A DNA stretch of 64,000 bases. Source: Desulfobulbaceae bacterium BRH_c16a (lineage in GTDB: Bacteria; Desulfobacterota; Desulfobulbia; Desulfobulbales; Desulfocapsaceae). Under the pieces are notes generated by a model. It saw only the letters and a program-made list of their open reading frames with translations, searched no databases and was not told where the DNA came from. The position numbers were made by a program, and so were the translations under genes. This document shows, piece after piece, positions 9,206 to 17,467 of this stretch (positions are counted from its first letter, which is position 1; each line of letters starts with the position of its first letter). The stretch is taken from the NCBI GenBank assembly GCA_000961725.1, contig LADS01000058.1, positions 124,001 through 188,000 of the forward strand, read 5' to 3'.

Positions 9206-9541
9206 TCAGTACGGATACAAAAATCTCGCGAACCCAATAAAAATCAGCAGCAAAGCGACAATATCGAGAAGATTGCCGAGGCTGCAGTCGTTGCGCCGAC
9301 GATATATGTTTTCGTCATTGTCTCCGGCGGCCTGCCCAAACTCCGGAATCCGCTCGATAGGATGATTGAGGATCTCGCCCACCCCAAAAGCAATACATCC
9401 TGAAAACACAAGTAACAGCGGCTTGAAAGTAGAAGGCGGAAGCTGCAAAAGGAGGACGCCGATCACTCCGGCGAGACCTATGGCGAGTGCCAGGAAGGCG
9501 ATGATAAACAAGGGCGGATACTTTCTGGCGATAGTGTTCAT
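9206..9541 (-). CDS. small inner-membrane protein
   Basis: 111 aa from the ATG at 9541, which has a GGGAGAGAG ribosome site; the longer ORF in the track lacks one. Three hydrophobic segments are visible: FIIAFLALAIGLAGVIGVLL, PLLLVFSGCIAFGVG and LLDIVALLLIFIGFARFL. A charged loop DNDENIYRRRNDC lies before the last helix. Family not recognised. It is convergent with the hydrogenase operon. Confidence 0.65.
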   Translation of the reverse strand: MNTIARKYPPLFIIAFLALAIGLAGVIGVLLLQLPPSTFKPLLLVFSGCIAFGVGEILNHPIERIPEFGQAAGDNDENIYRRRNDCSLGNLLDIVALLLIFIGFARFLYPY

Positions 9542-9818
9542 AGGTCTCTCTCCCTGAACGTGGGTTGCCCGACTTTCTTTATATTTTACCAGCTCCCGCG
9601 GCAGATCCAAAACAGAAAAATCGTCTGGCCATCCGTCTGCGCTCCAATTGATTGAATTTGAAAGAAAATCAAGCAATGGAACAGCGATTATCGATAGAGA
9701 TTACCTATTGGACAAGAAAGGTAAAATTGGGCATGTTGGCGGGTAATCGTCAGTCGATCATGCGTCCGCAATGATGTCTCGGAAGTGAAACAAGAAACCG
9801 GAGTTAAAACTTGGGCAG

Positions 9819-10295
9819 ATGGTAATGATCGAAATAAGAGAGTTAGTGTTGTGGCTGGATCGTCTTTGCCGCTGGGGGATCAGCCTGTTTTTCCTGGTCG
9901 CGGCTGTTCCAAAGCTCTTCAACGTCACCGAGTTTGCGGCGGTGATAGATGCCTACGGCATCCTGCCGGACCCTCTTTTGCTGCCGGTTGCGGTTGTTCT
10001 GCCGGTTATGGAAATTGTTCTTGCCGTGGGGCTTCTGCTGAATCGTTTTTCCAGTAAGATTGGTGTCGCCGTATTGCTGCTGGTTTTCATAGCCATCCTG
10101 TCGTATGCCATCTGGCTCGGCCTCGATATCGATTGCGGCTGTTTTGGCCCCGAAGACCCCGAGTCACAGGCGTTTCATGGTTTGAAGACTGCGCTCATCC
10201 GCGATATCGCGATGTTGCTGCCCCTTGCATATTCTTTATGGTGCCATAGGTACCGTTTTAATTATATTCCAATTCAAGGAGATCGAGGAAAATGA
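9819..10295 (+). CDS. MauE/DoxX-like membrane protein
   Basis: 158 aa with four hydrophobic helices. VAAVPKLFNVTEFAAVID and the LDIDCGCFG loop near residue 108 are typical of the MauE/DoxX membrane family, which is associated with periplasmic thiol redox chemistry. The stop overlaps the next start by 4 nt, so it is translationally coupled to the exported rhodanese. The pair probably handles sulfur or thiols at the membrane. Confidence 0.8.
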   Translation: MVMIEIRELVLWLDRLCRWGISLFFLVAAVPKLFNVTEFAAVIDAYGILPDPLLLPVAVVLPVMEIVLAVGLLLNRFSSKIGVAVLLLVFIAILSYAIWLGLDIDCGCFGPEDPESQAFHGLKTALIRDIAMLLPLAYSLWCHRYRFNYIPIQGDRGK

Positions 10296-10810
10296 AAAAA
10301 TTCGTGATCGCGGTAGTATTGGCAGTATTTGCCGCCTCCGGCGCCCATGCTTTCGGTACCGACAAGTTCAAGGACGAGGTGGAAAAAGAGGCAGGAGCCG
10401 TCAAGCTCGTCCGGGAAGTCATGAACGGCGGATATGAATTACTGACAACCGAAGAGTTGCAAGGGATCATCAAGGCCGGTGAGGATGTGGTCATCATCGA
10501 CACCATGCCGTACGAGGACAGTTATAAAAAAGCACATATTCCCAATGCCAAACAATTTCTTTTCCCCATCCCCGACATGAAGGAGTGGGACAGCAAGGAA
10601 ACCGACGGCAAGAGTCAGGAGGATTATGCTGCATTGCTTGGTCCGGATAAAAATAAGAAAATCATCGTCTACTGCGGTTTTGTCAAATGCACGAGAAGCC
10701 ACAACGGTGCAATCTGGGCAAAAAATCTCGGCTATACCAACGTGTATCGCCATCCGGGCGGGATTTTTGCGTGGCGGGGTGCCGGCTACCAGGTTGATTC
10801 TTTAAAGTAA
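10292..10810 (+). CDS. exported rhodanese-like protein
   Basis: 172 aa. It has a Sec signal peptide (MKKFVIAVVLAVFAASGAHA, cleavage after AHA) and a single rhodanese domain. VVIIDTMPYEDSYKKAHIPNA is the N-terminal rhodanese motif. The active-site region is IVYCGFVKCTRSH, with Cys in the usual position. The protein ends in GGIFAWRGAGYQV, as in other single-domain rhodaneses. A periplasmic sulfurtransferase or sulfide carrier is likely. It forms an operon with the MauE-like gene. Confidence 0.85.
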   Translation: MKKFVIAVVLAVFAASGAHAFGTDKFKDEVEKEAGAVKLVREVMNGGYELLTTEELQGIIKAGEDVVIIDTMPYEDSYKKAHIPNAKQFLFPIPDMKEWDSKETDGKSQEDYAALLGPDKNKKIIVYCGFVKCTRSHNGAIWAKNLGYTNVYRHPGGIFAWRGAGYQVDSLK

Positions 10811-10850
10811 AAAAGACCCCGCATTACAGATGGGGGGAAAAGATTAAGGG

Positions 10851-10882
10851 CGCGTCAATCCAGGGGATTACGCGTCTTTTTA
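10851..10882 (+). terminator. probable Rho-independent terminator
   Basis: CGCGTCAATCC pairs with GGATTACGCG (one bulge), followed by TCTTTTTATG, 40 nt after the rhodanese stop. Confidence 0.55.
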
Positions 10883-10901
10883 TGTTATATTCCGACCTCT
10901 A

Positions 10902-11042
10902 GAGTCTGTCGGATTATAGCAATTTTTTCTCAGATCGAGGCAAACTCGAAAAAATTACCGGAGGCATATATCTAATATTCCGAGGATAATTTTTTCGAGT
11001 TTAACGAAGAGATGGGGGAAAAGGGCATAATCCGACAGGCTC
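10902..11042. repeat. 141-bp nested-palindrome, MITE-like element
   Basis: Outer 16-bp arms GAGTCTGTCGGATTAT (10902-10917) and ATAATCCGACAGGCTC (11027-11042) differ at one position. Inner arms AAACTCGAAAAAATTA (10942-10957) and TAATTTTTTCGAGTTT (10987-11002) are perfectly complementary. The element has no ORF and abuts the stop codon of the minus-strand kinase gene. It may act as a bidirectional terminator or be a non-autonomous insertion. No second copy is seen in the window. Confidence 0.6.
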
Positions 11043-12773
11043 CTAGTCAAGAACGGGAATATAGATCCGGAAAACACTCCCCGCCCCAGGCCGGCTTTCG
11101 ACCGTTACGGCACCTTCGTGCGAGCGGAGAATGCCGAGTACAACCGCAAGGCCCATGCCCCGGCCGGTAAATTTACTGGTGAAAAAGGGGTCGAAAAGTT
11201 TTTCCATATTCTCAGCCTGAATCCCGCAGCCATTATCCCGTACGGAAAGGCAGGCGTACTGTTTGTCCTGCGGCTGCCAATCGAGAGGGAATCGATGCTT
11301 ACTGGAAATTTTTTCAGGACATACCGTTTGAAGTGACACATGAATAGCGCCGGGTTTATCCTCCATGGCTTCCCAGGCGTTGGCGACAAGATTTGAGAAT
11401 ATCTGCTGCATCTGCTGGGCGTTTGCCCTGACCAGCGGGCCGGGTAAGGGAAAATCAGTGGCAAGGACGATTTCCCTTGGCTTTGCCAGTTGCAGCAGGT
11501 GCACAATCTGGTTGCAGGCAGACGAGATATCCACAGGCTCTTTCGGCGCTATGGTCTGGCCGAGGTAGGTAAGCATCAGCCCGCTCATTTCCGAGGCCCG
11601 CCAGGCAGCCTGTAAGGCGTCTTTGATATTGTGGTTTGAATCGCCCCTTTTCTCAAGCATGTCCAGCGCAAGCTCAAGATTGCCGAGGACAACTCCGAGC
11701 ATATTATTGAAATTGTGGGATATCGCCCCGGCCATAAGGCTGAGGCTTTCGGCTTTGGCGAGTTGCTTGAGTTTATCCTGGTAAAAGAGCTGTTCCTGTT
11801 CCAGGTGCTTTCGGTCGGTGATGTTTTCGTGGGCCACAACGATTGCGGCACGGGGTGTATCGCCTATCAGCTTCGTTACCCTGCCGAGGAACCAGCGTTG
11901 CTTGCCGGATGAGTGGCAGGGATACTCCAGGCTGAAGGTTTCCTTCTCATCATGCAGAACCGAGCGGATGCCGGTGGCAAAGAGTCGGGCCGTCTCTTGC
12001 TCTTCGCCGCCTGTATTGTCGCAGATCGCCAGATAATTGGCGCCTTCGGCCAGACCGCCGACAATCGGTGGATTTTCGACGGCAAGCCGTCGCCATGCTT
12101 CATTTACCGCCAGGATCGTCCCATGTTCATCGAGGACGCAGACATGCGAAGCCAGCGAATCGAGAACCGCGGTGACAAAATTCTGGGATTTTTGCAGCGA
12201 TCTTTCAGCTTCGGCTCGAGCGGTTATGTCGGTGACGGTGACAAAAAGTTCATCGTGCGATTGATCCTCCGATGAATCCAGGCACTGTTGGGATGCAGCC
12301 GCCAGATCGACATGCATTCCGGTCGAAGCTGTGGATTTCAGTCGCACCTCAATGTGCTTATTGGTCGGATTCTTGAAAAAGGACCGCAAGCGTGATCGAA
12401 AAATAGCCTGATCGTCTGCGGCAAGAAAGTCGGCAAAAGGTTTGCCGTGCAGGTGTGGACTGTCGGTGCTGACCATGCGAGCGAAGGTCGCATTTGTTTC
12501 CTTGATGATTCCGGATCGATTTAAAACCACATATCCAACCGGCGCATTGTGATAAAGATTCATGTAGCGGGCCCTATTATCTTCCAAAGCGGCCTGGGAA
12601 TGGCGCAGTTCCTCATTCTGCAGTTCCAGTTCAATACGATGGACCTGCAGTTCATGGAGAAGCTGCTGATACTCCTCCGGCAGAAGCACGCCGGGAGCAT
12701 CAGCCCTGGCCTGAAGAACAGTTTCGGCCCTGCTGCGAAGGGGGAGAGGAGGGGCGGAGGTTTCGTTTGTCAT
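11043..12773 (-). CDS. PAS-domain sensor histidine kinase
   Basis: 576 aa, no membrane segment. Order: coiled-coil N-terminus (EEYQQLLHELQVHRIELELQ), PAS 1 (LYHNAPVGYVVLNRSG), PAS 2 (VLDSLASHVCVLDEHG), an H-box variant AGAISHNFNNMLGVVLGNLE and a HATPase with N-box NAWEAMED, G1 DNGCGI and G2 GRGMGLAVVLG. It is the soluble kinase type that usually feeds a response regulator, but none is in the window. It lies 41 nt downstream of the broken CheB/CheR/PAS gene and probably belonged to the same chemosensory-like signalling unit. Confidence 0.88.
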   Translation of the reverse strand: MTNETSAPPLPLRSRAETVLQARADAPGVLLPEEYQQLLHELQVHRIELELQNEELRHSQAALEDNRARYMNLYHNAPVGYVVLNRSGIIKETNATFARMVSTDSPHLHGKPFADFLAADDQAIFRSRLRSFFKNPTNKHIEVRLKSTASTGMHVDLAAASQQCLDSSEDQSHDELFVTVTDITARAEAERSLQKSQNFVTAVLDSLASHVCVLDEHGTILAVNEAWRRLAVENPPIVGGLAEGANYLAICDNTGGEEQETARLFATGIRSVLHDEKETFSLEYPCHSSGKQRWFLGRVTKLIGDTPRAAIVVAHENITDRKHLEQEQLFYQDKLKQLAKAESLSLMAGAISHNFNNMLGVVLGNLELALDMLEKRGDSNHNIKDALQAAWRASEMSGLMLTYLGQTIAPKEPVDISSACNQIVHLLQLAKPREIVLATDFPLPGPLVRANAQQMQQIFSNLVANAWEAMEDKPGAIHVSLQTVCPEKISSKHRFPLDWQPQDKQYACLSVRDNGCGIQAENMEKLFDPFFTSKFTGRGMGLAVVLGILRSHEGAVTVESRPGAGSVFRIYIPVLD

Positions 12774-12814
12774 GGCTGTAGGCTCAAGATGAAAAAATCC
12801 ATGCCATCACCGAT

Positions 12815-14266
12815 TCAAAGGGGCGTCTTTACGCAGTCGGTGAAAAGGCAATAACGGTCTGTTATATCTTCAAATGTTGTGTAGACTTGAAACGGTTTTT
12901 CTTCTTTTTTTCTGAATTGTGGGCTGGCATTGACCAGAATCCATTTTGTGCCGGCGAAGGCAGGACTGAAAACGCCCATGATAAACCCGAAGACCGGCTG
13001 CCCGGTTCGCAGGGAAACCATGGCCGGATGCTCTTCCCCGTTCAGTGCTGAGCCGTCTTCGCGAACGGAACGCCAGCGGGGATCAAGGGAGGTGACTCCC
13101 CGCATCTGGTCGAAGGTTAAACCGAGAATTTTTTCGGCCGCAGGGTTGGCGGAAAAGATTCTGCCGTCGCTGTCCTGGTAAACCACCCCTTGGATCATGG
13201 TCTCAAACAGGCTCCGGTACTTGCTTTCGCTTTCTTCCATTGCCTCACTCATGCGCCGTCGTTCGGTGATATCCTCAAAACTGATCGCCAGGCGTTTCTC
13301 CGGCAGGCGGAAGATATGCATGCGATAGGCGCCGCTGAGATGCTCGTCTTGATATTTAAAGTCTTCGAGGTAGCAGGCTTCACCGGTTGTCATGACGGTG
13401 TGCAGTCTATCAAGAAGACTGTGCCGGTCGGCCGACGGCCAGATTTCTTCAAAGCGTTTGCCGCCGGAGTTTTCGAGGTTGATACCGGTCAGCCGTTCGG
13501 CCTCGGGGTTGCATTTTTCCAGCAGCAGTTCGCCTTTCCTGTTCTGCCGGTAGATAAACAGGCCGGCCGGCATGAACTGGCTGATGTCGAGCGCAGTTTG
13601 CCGGCTGCTTGCCAGATGGTCCTGAATGGTTTTGGTTTCGGTAATATCAATGAAGGTCATTACCATCCCCGAATAGGTGCTGGGGCCAATGGCATAAGGC
13701 AGGATACGGACCAGATAATGTTGGCCTGCCGTCGATTCAACCTCCTGCTCGATCATCCGGTTTGTCTGCTGCACGGCATTGATCATTTCGACTGGATTGA
13801 CACCTGTCAGACGATGGGTGATATGACTTACCGGCCGACCGATATCTTTTTCCATGATATGGAAGATATTGGTGATTTCCGGTGAGAACTTCCTGATCTC
13901 GAGGTCTTCGTCGAGCAGCAGCGTGCCGATTCGTGAGCTGGTTAAAAGATTGTCCACATCGTTGTTCAGCTCGGTCAGTTCGATTATCTTGTTCTGATGC
14001 TCGGCATTGACCGTATACAGTTCTTCATTGGTACTTTGCAGTTCTTCGTTGGTGCTCTGCAGCTCCTCGTTGCTGGCCAGCAGTTCTTCGTTGGTGGCCT
14101 GCAGCTCTTCATTGGAGGTTTCCAGTTCTTCAATGGTGGCCTGGAGGTTTTCTCTGGCAAACTGCAGTTCCTGCTCCAGATCGGCAATACGCTGCTGCGC
14201 TTCCTCTCCGAGATTATAACTGGTTATTTCGTCATTGGGGGTTGAGGGAAAAATTGAACATCTCAA
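12815..14266 (-). pseudogene. 3' part of broken CheB-CheR-PAS gene (PAS-rich half)
   Basis: About 483 codons. The N-terminal coiled coil has repeated [17 protein letters not shown] units as in CheB-CheR-PAS hybrids. Then come PAS domains (NLLTSSRIGTLLLDEDLE, FETMIQGVVYQDSDG) and a C-terminus without a kinase domain. It overlaps the upstream CheR half by 35 nt in another frame. In intact relatives a linker of roughly 150-200 residues separates CheR from this coiled coil. Here the linker is missing and the join is out of frame. I read this as one ancestral gene with an internal deletion and frameshift. Expression as a separate protein is possible but no good ribosome site is visible. Confidence 0.65.
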
Positions 14267-15566
14267 AGGCTTTCTGCTGGAGTATGGGCTGCAGATAGAT
14301 AAGGAGATTGCGGCAGGTTATCAGGTCGATGTTGGTGAAGGGCGGATCCTTGATCAGGTTGTGCTGGGCAAAGACCACCATCTCCCGCAGATGTCGCGCG
14401 ATCTGCAGCTTTTCTTCCTTATGATAGAAATACTTGGCAACAATCTGCGGGGTTAAATCGCCCGCTATACTCTCCGGATAGATGCCGGTGCTGGCCGCCA
14501 CCACCGCATCTTTATCGATATCGGTGGCAAAGATCTTCACGTCCCGGCTGATAGACGCCTTTTCCATGGCCTCTTTCACCAGGATGGCGAGGGTGTAGGC
14601 TTCTTCGCCGGTGGAACATCCGGCCACCCAGAAGCGGATCTCACGGTTCTTGGTCCGGAGCAGCAGTTCCGGCAGCCATTTTTCCTCAAGTTCCTTCATG
14701 GCTTCCGGATCACGGAAGAAATTGGTGACGCCGATCAGCAGATCACGGTAGAGGGCCATCACCTCGCCGGGATAGTTCTGCAGGTAGTGGACGTATTTTT
14801 CAAAATCGCCGATCTGGTTGACCGACATGCGTCGTTCGATCCGGCGGGTGATGGTGCTTGGTTTGTAGTAGGTGAAATCGACCTTGGTCTTTTCCCGCAG
14901 TTCGGCAAAGAGCCGGGTCAGGGCGTCGGCATCCTTCAGCAGCAGGTCGGAGTGTTTTTCGCCCGATACATAAGGGTGAGCGACAAAGGCGAGAAGCTGT
15001 TCCGGCATCTTGTCCGGCGGCAGAATAAAGTCGGCGACCCCCGTTGAAATTGCCGCCCGCGGCATGCCGTCAAACTTGGCGCTTTCTTCATCCTGGACCA
15101 TGACCATGCCGCCAAGCTCCTTGATCGCCCGCACTCCCCGGGTGCCGTCACTGCCGGTGCCGGAGAGGATGATCGCGATGGTCCGTTCGCCCTGGTCCTC
15201 GGCAAGAGACTTGAGGAAGATATCAATGGGCAGGTTTATGCCCTGGTTGATGGCCTTGTCGTTTAGCAGCAGCTTGCCGTGAAAAATGGTCAGATTCTTT
15301 TTCGGCGGGATGAGATAGACATTGTCGGCCAGAACTTCCATGCCGTCTTCGGCCCGGTGCACCGGCATTGCCGTTTTTTTCGACAGCAGTTCGACCATCA
15401 GACTTTTATAATCCGGGGAAAGATGCTGGACGACAATGAACGCCAGGTTGCTGGTCGGCGGCATGTTCTTGAAAAAACCCTCGATTGCCTCCAGGCCACC
15501 GGCAGATGCGCCGATACCGACATAATGGGAAGGTTTCAAAGATTTTTCCTTTCTTCTGATCGTCAT
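14232..15566 (-). CDS. CheB-CheR methylesterase/methyltransferase part of a hybrid
   Basis: 444 aa. CheB domain with the catalytic Ser in GIGASAGG, His in VQHLSPD and Asp in LSGTGSDGTRG. CheR domain with TNFFRDPEAM, WVAGCSTGEEAYTLA and FATDIDKDAVVAA. It ends abruptly after NLLIYLQPILQQKAFEMFNFSLNP, where relatives continue with the rest of the CheR C-terminus (LNPGG...). Both catalytic modules look intact, so a truncated bifunctional protein may still be made. It is the 5' half of the broken hybrid described in the preceding entry. Confidence 0.82.
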   Translation of the reverse strand: MTIRRKEKSLKPSHYVGIGASAGGLEAIEGFFKNMPPTSNLAFIVVQHLSPDYKSLMVELLSKKTAMPVHRAEDGMEVLADNVYLIPPKKNLTIFHGKLLLNDKAINQGINLPIDIFLKSLAEDQGERTIAIILSGTGSDGTRGVRAIKELGGMVMVQDEESAKFDGMPRAAISTGVADFILPPDKMPEQLLAFVAHPYVSGEKHSDLLLKDADALTRLFAELREKTKVDFTYYKPSTITRRIERRMSVNQIGDFEKYVHYLQNYPGEVMALYRDLLIGVTNFFRDPEAMKELEEKWLPELLLRTKNREIRFWVAGCSTGEEAYTLAILVKEAMEKASISRDVKIFATDIDKDAVVAASTGIYPESIAGDLTPQIVAKYFYHKEEKLQIARHLREMVVFAQHNLIKDPPFTNIDLITCRNLLIYLQPILQQKAFEMFNFSLNPQ

Positions 15567-15825
15567 TTGATTGTCTCGCTCAATGCCCTGCCATGTAAAT
15601 CAGCTGAGAGGCGTAAAATTGTTGAGTGATTACAAAACACATGAAAAAGGATGTTGCTTAAAAAGTAAATAAGATAAATTATTATTACTTGCAACATAGT
15701 TAATCACTCGTACTATTTCATGCCATATCCATAATTCATCTTCATGATGCGGTCATACATGGTACGGCAAAGGATGATGATGGAGCGCTGAGCGAAATGA
15801 AACTTACCGGGAGCCGGAAAAATCA

Positions 15826-16257
15826 ATGAAAAGTTCAACAATTACAAGATGGAAGGGGAATCTCGCTTTTAGTTCGCAGATCGGGGATCATGAGGTGCTG
15901 ACCGATGCTTCGACCGCGCATGGGGGTGACAACCGTGGTCCAAGCCCGAAAATGCTGATGATGGCTTCGCTTGCCGGATGTACAGGTGTCGATGTGGTGG
16001 CGATATTAAAGAAGATGCGGGTGGAAATTGATGATTTTTCCATGGCGATTGAAAGTGAGCTGACGGAAGAAGTGCCGGCAGTATATAAGTCGATGCATAT
16101 AGTCTACCATTTCACCGGCAGCAATCTCGATCCTGAGAAATTGAAGCGCGCTGTCGAACTTTCCCAGGACAAATATTGCGGAGTCAGTGCGATGTATGGG
16201 AAGATTATGGCTATTACCTGGGAGATCAGGATGAAAAATGATGGTGAAGGAAAATGA
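15826..16257 (+). CDS. OsmC-family protein
   Basis: 143 aa with the OsmC fold signature: GPSPKMLMMASLAGCTGVDVVAIL carries the first peroxidatic Cys (residue 46), and LSQDKYCGVSAMY the second (about residue 125). These proteins reduce organic hydroperoxides or bind acyl/thiol ligands. The stop overlaps the next start by 4 nt, so it is coupled to the radical SAM gene. The 260-nt upstream gap holds the inverted repeat GAGTGATTA (15624-15632)/TAATCACTC (15701-15709), a possible operator. Confidence 0.85.
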   Translation: MKSSTITRWKGNLAFSSQIGDHEVLTDASTAHGGDNRGPSPKMLMMASLAGCTGVDVVAILKKMRVEIDDFSMAIESELTEEVPAVYKSMHIVYHFTGSNLDPEKLKRAVELSQDKYCGVSAMYGKIMAITWEIRMKNDGEGK

Positions 16258-17441
16258 AGTCACAGGAAAAAATCACAGGCGAAAAAAAGCAAAGCGAGGC
16301 AGCATATCAGGGTTTTGAACAGGGACCGATCAGACCGCCAAGCGAGGCGGGCAGTCTCTTGATCCGCATATCCCGCAACTGTCCCTGGAATCGCTGCACC
16401 TTCTGTCCGGTCTACAAAGGCCGGGATTTTTCCCTGCGGCCCGTAGCGCACGTGCTGGAGGATATCGACCGGGTGCACCGCTATGCCCTTGCAGTCCGGG
16501 AGTGTGCGGCCGGAAACGGCAGGATCTATCCTGCCGATATCGAACGATTGCGGTCCATCGACGGACAGACCGACCAGGCGGCATTGAACGCTGCGTTGCA
16601 CTGGGCGACTGCCGGGATGCGCTCGATTTTTCTCCAGGATGCCAACAGTCTCATAATCAAACCGGAGAGGCTGCTGGTCATCCTTCGCCACTTGCAGGCG
16701 TGCTTTCCCTGGATTGAGCGGATTACTTCCTACGGCCGCTCGCACACCATAGCCAGGATCAGCGACGATAACCTGCGCCAGATGGCCGAGGCCGGTCTCT
16801 CGCGGATCCATATCGGCATGGAGTCGGGATCGGACAAGGTCCTCGCCCGGGTATGCAAAGGCGTCGATAAACAAACCCACATAACTGCAGGGCTGAAGGT
16901 CAAACAGGCGGGCATGGAGCTCTCGGAGTATATCATGCCGGGACTAGGCGGCCGCGAGTTGTCGGAGGAACATGCCAGAGAGAGTGCCGATGCCCTGAAC
17001 CGGATAAATCCGGATTTTATCCGCCTCCGAAGTCTTGCCATTCCCAATCATGTCGAACTGTATGAAGAATTCCGGCGGGGCGACTTCGAAAAGCTGTCCG
17101 ATAAAGAGACGGCTCAGGAGCTTGTTGTTTTTCTCGAGGATCTGGACGGCATCACCAGCACGCTGAAAAGCGATCATATTCTGAATCTTTTTGAAGATGT
17201 CGAAGGTGTCTATCCGCGGGATAAGGATAAAATGGTCGGTATCGTCAGGCATTTTCTCGACATGGCTCCCTTGGAGCAGATGGTTTATCAGGTCGGCCGA
17301 CGGATGGGACTTTTTCGTGGGATTGCCGACATGGCCGATGACCAAAAGCGGCAACAGGTCGAAACCGCCTGCCTGCGCGCAGGAATCCGCCCGGAAAATG
17401 TCGATGCAGCCATCGACGAGATGATAAAGCGTTTTATCTGA
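16254..17441 (+). CDS. radical SAM protein with CX4CX2C motif
   Basis: 395 aa. The N-terminal motif LLIRISRNCPWNRCTFCPVYKG gives spacing CX4CX2C instead of the canonical CX3CX2C. ITSYGRSHTIARIS and LSRIHIGMESGSDKVLARVCKG match the Elp3/YgiQ-like half of the barrel. There is no B12 domain. The C-terminal third is helical (DMAPLEQMVYQVGRRMGLF). Substrate unknown. It overlaps osmC by 4 nt and precedes gltB by 26 nt. Confidence 0.8.
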   Translation: MKSQEKITGEKKQSEAAYQGFEQGPIRPPSEAGSLLIRISRNCPWNRCTFCPVYKGRDFSLRPVAHVLEDIDRVHRYALAVRECAAGNGRIYPADIERLRSIDGQTDQAALNAALHWATAGMRSIFLQDANSLIIKPERLLVILRHLQACFPWIERITSYGRSHTIARISDDNLRQMAEAGLSRIHIGMESGSDKVLARVCKGVDKQTHITAGLKVKQAGMELSEYIMPGLGGRELSEEHARESADALNRINPDFIRLRSLAIPNHVELYEEFRRGDFEKLSDKETAQELVVFLEDLDGITSTLKSDHILNLFEDVEGVYPRDKDKMVGIVRHFLDMAPLEQMVYQVGRRMGLFRGIADMADDQKRQQVETACLRAGIRPENVDAAIDEMIKRFI

Positions 17442-17467
17442 TGGAGACAGCAGACTGAGAGGATGAA

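Noticed and set aside
13190-13885. 231-aa plus ORF opposite the PAS region
   Set aside because: Antisense frame of the PAS-rich half of the broken hybrid; no independent support.
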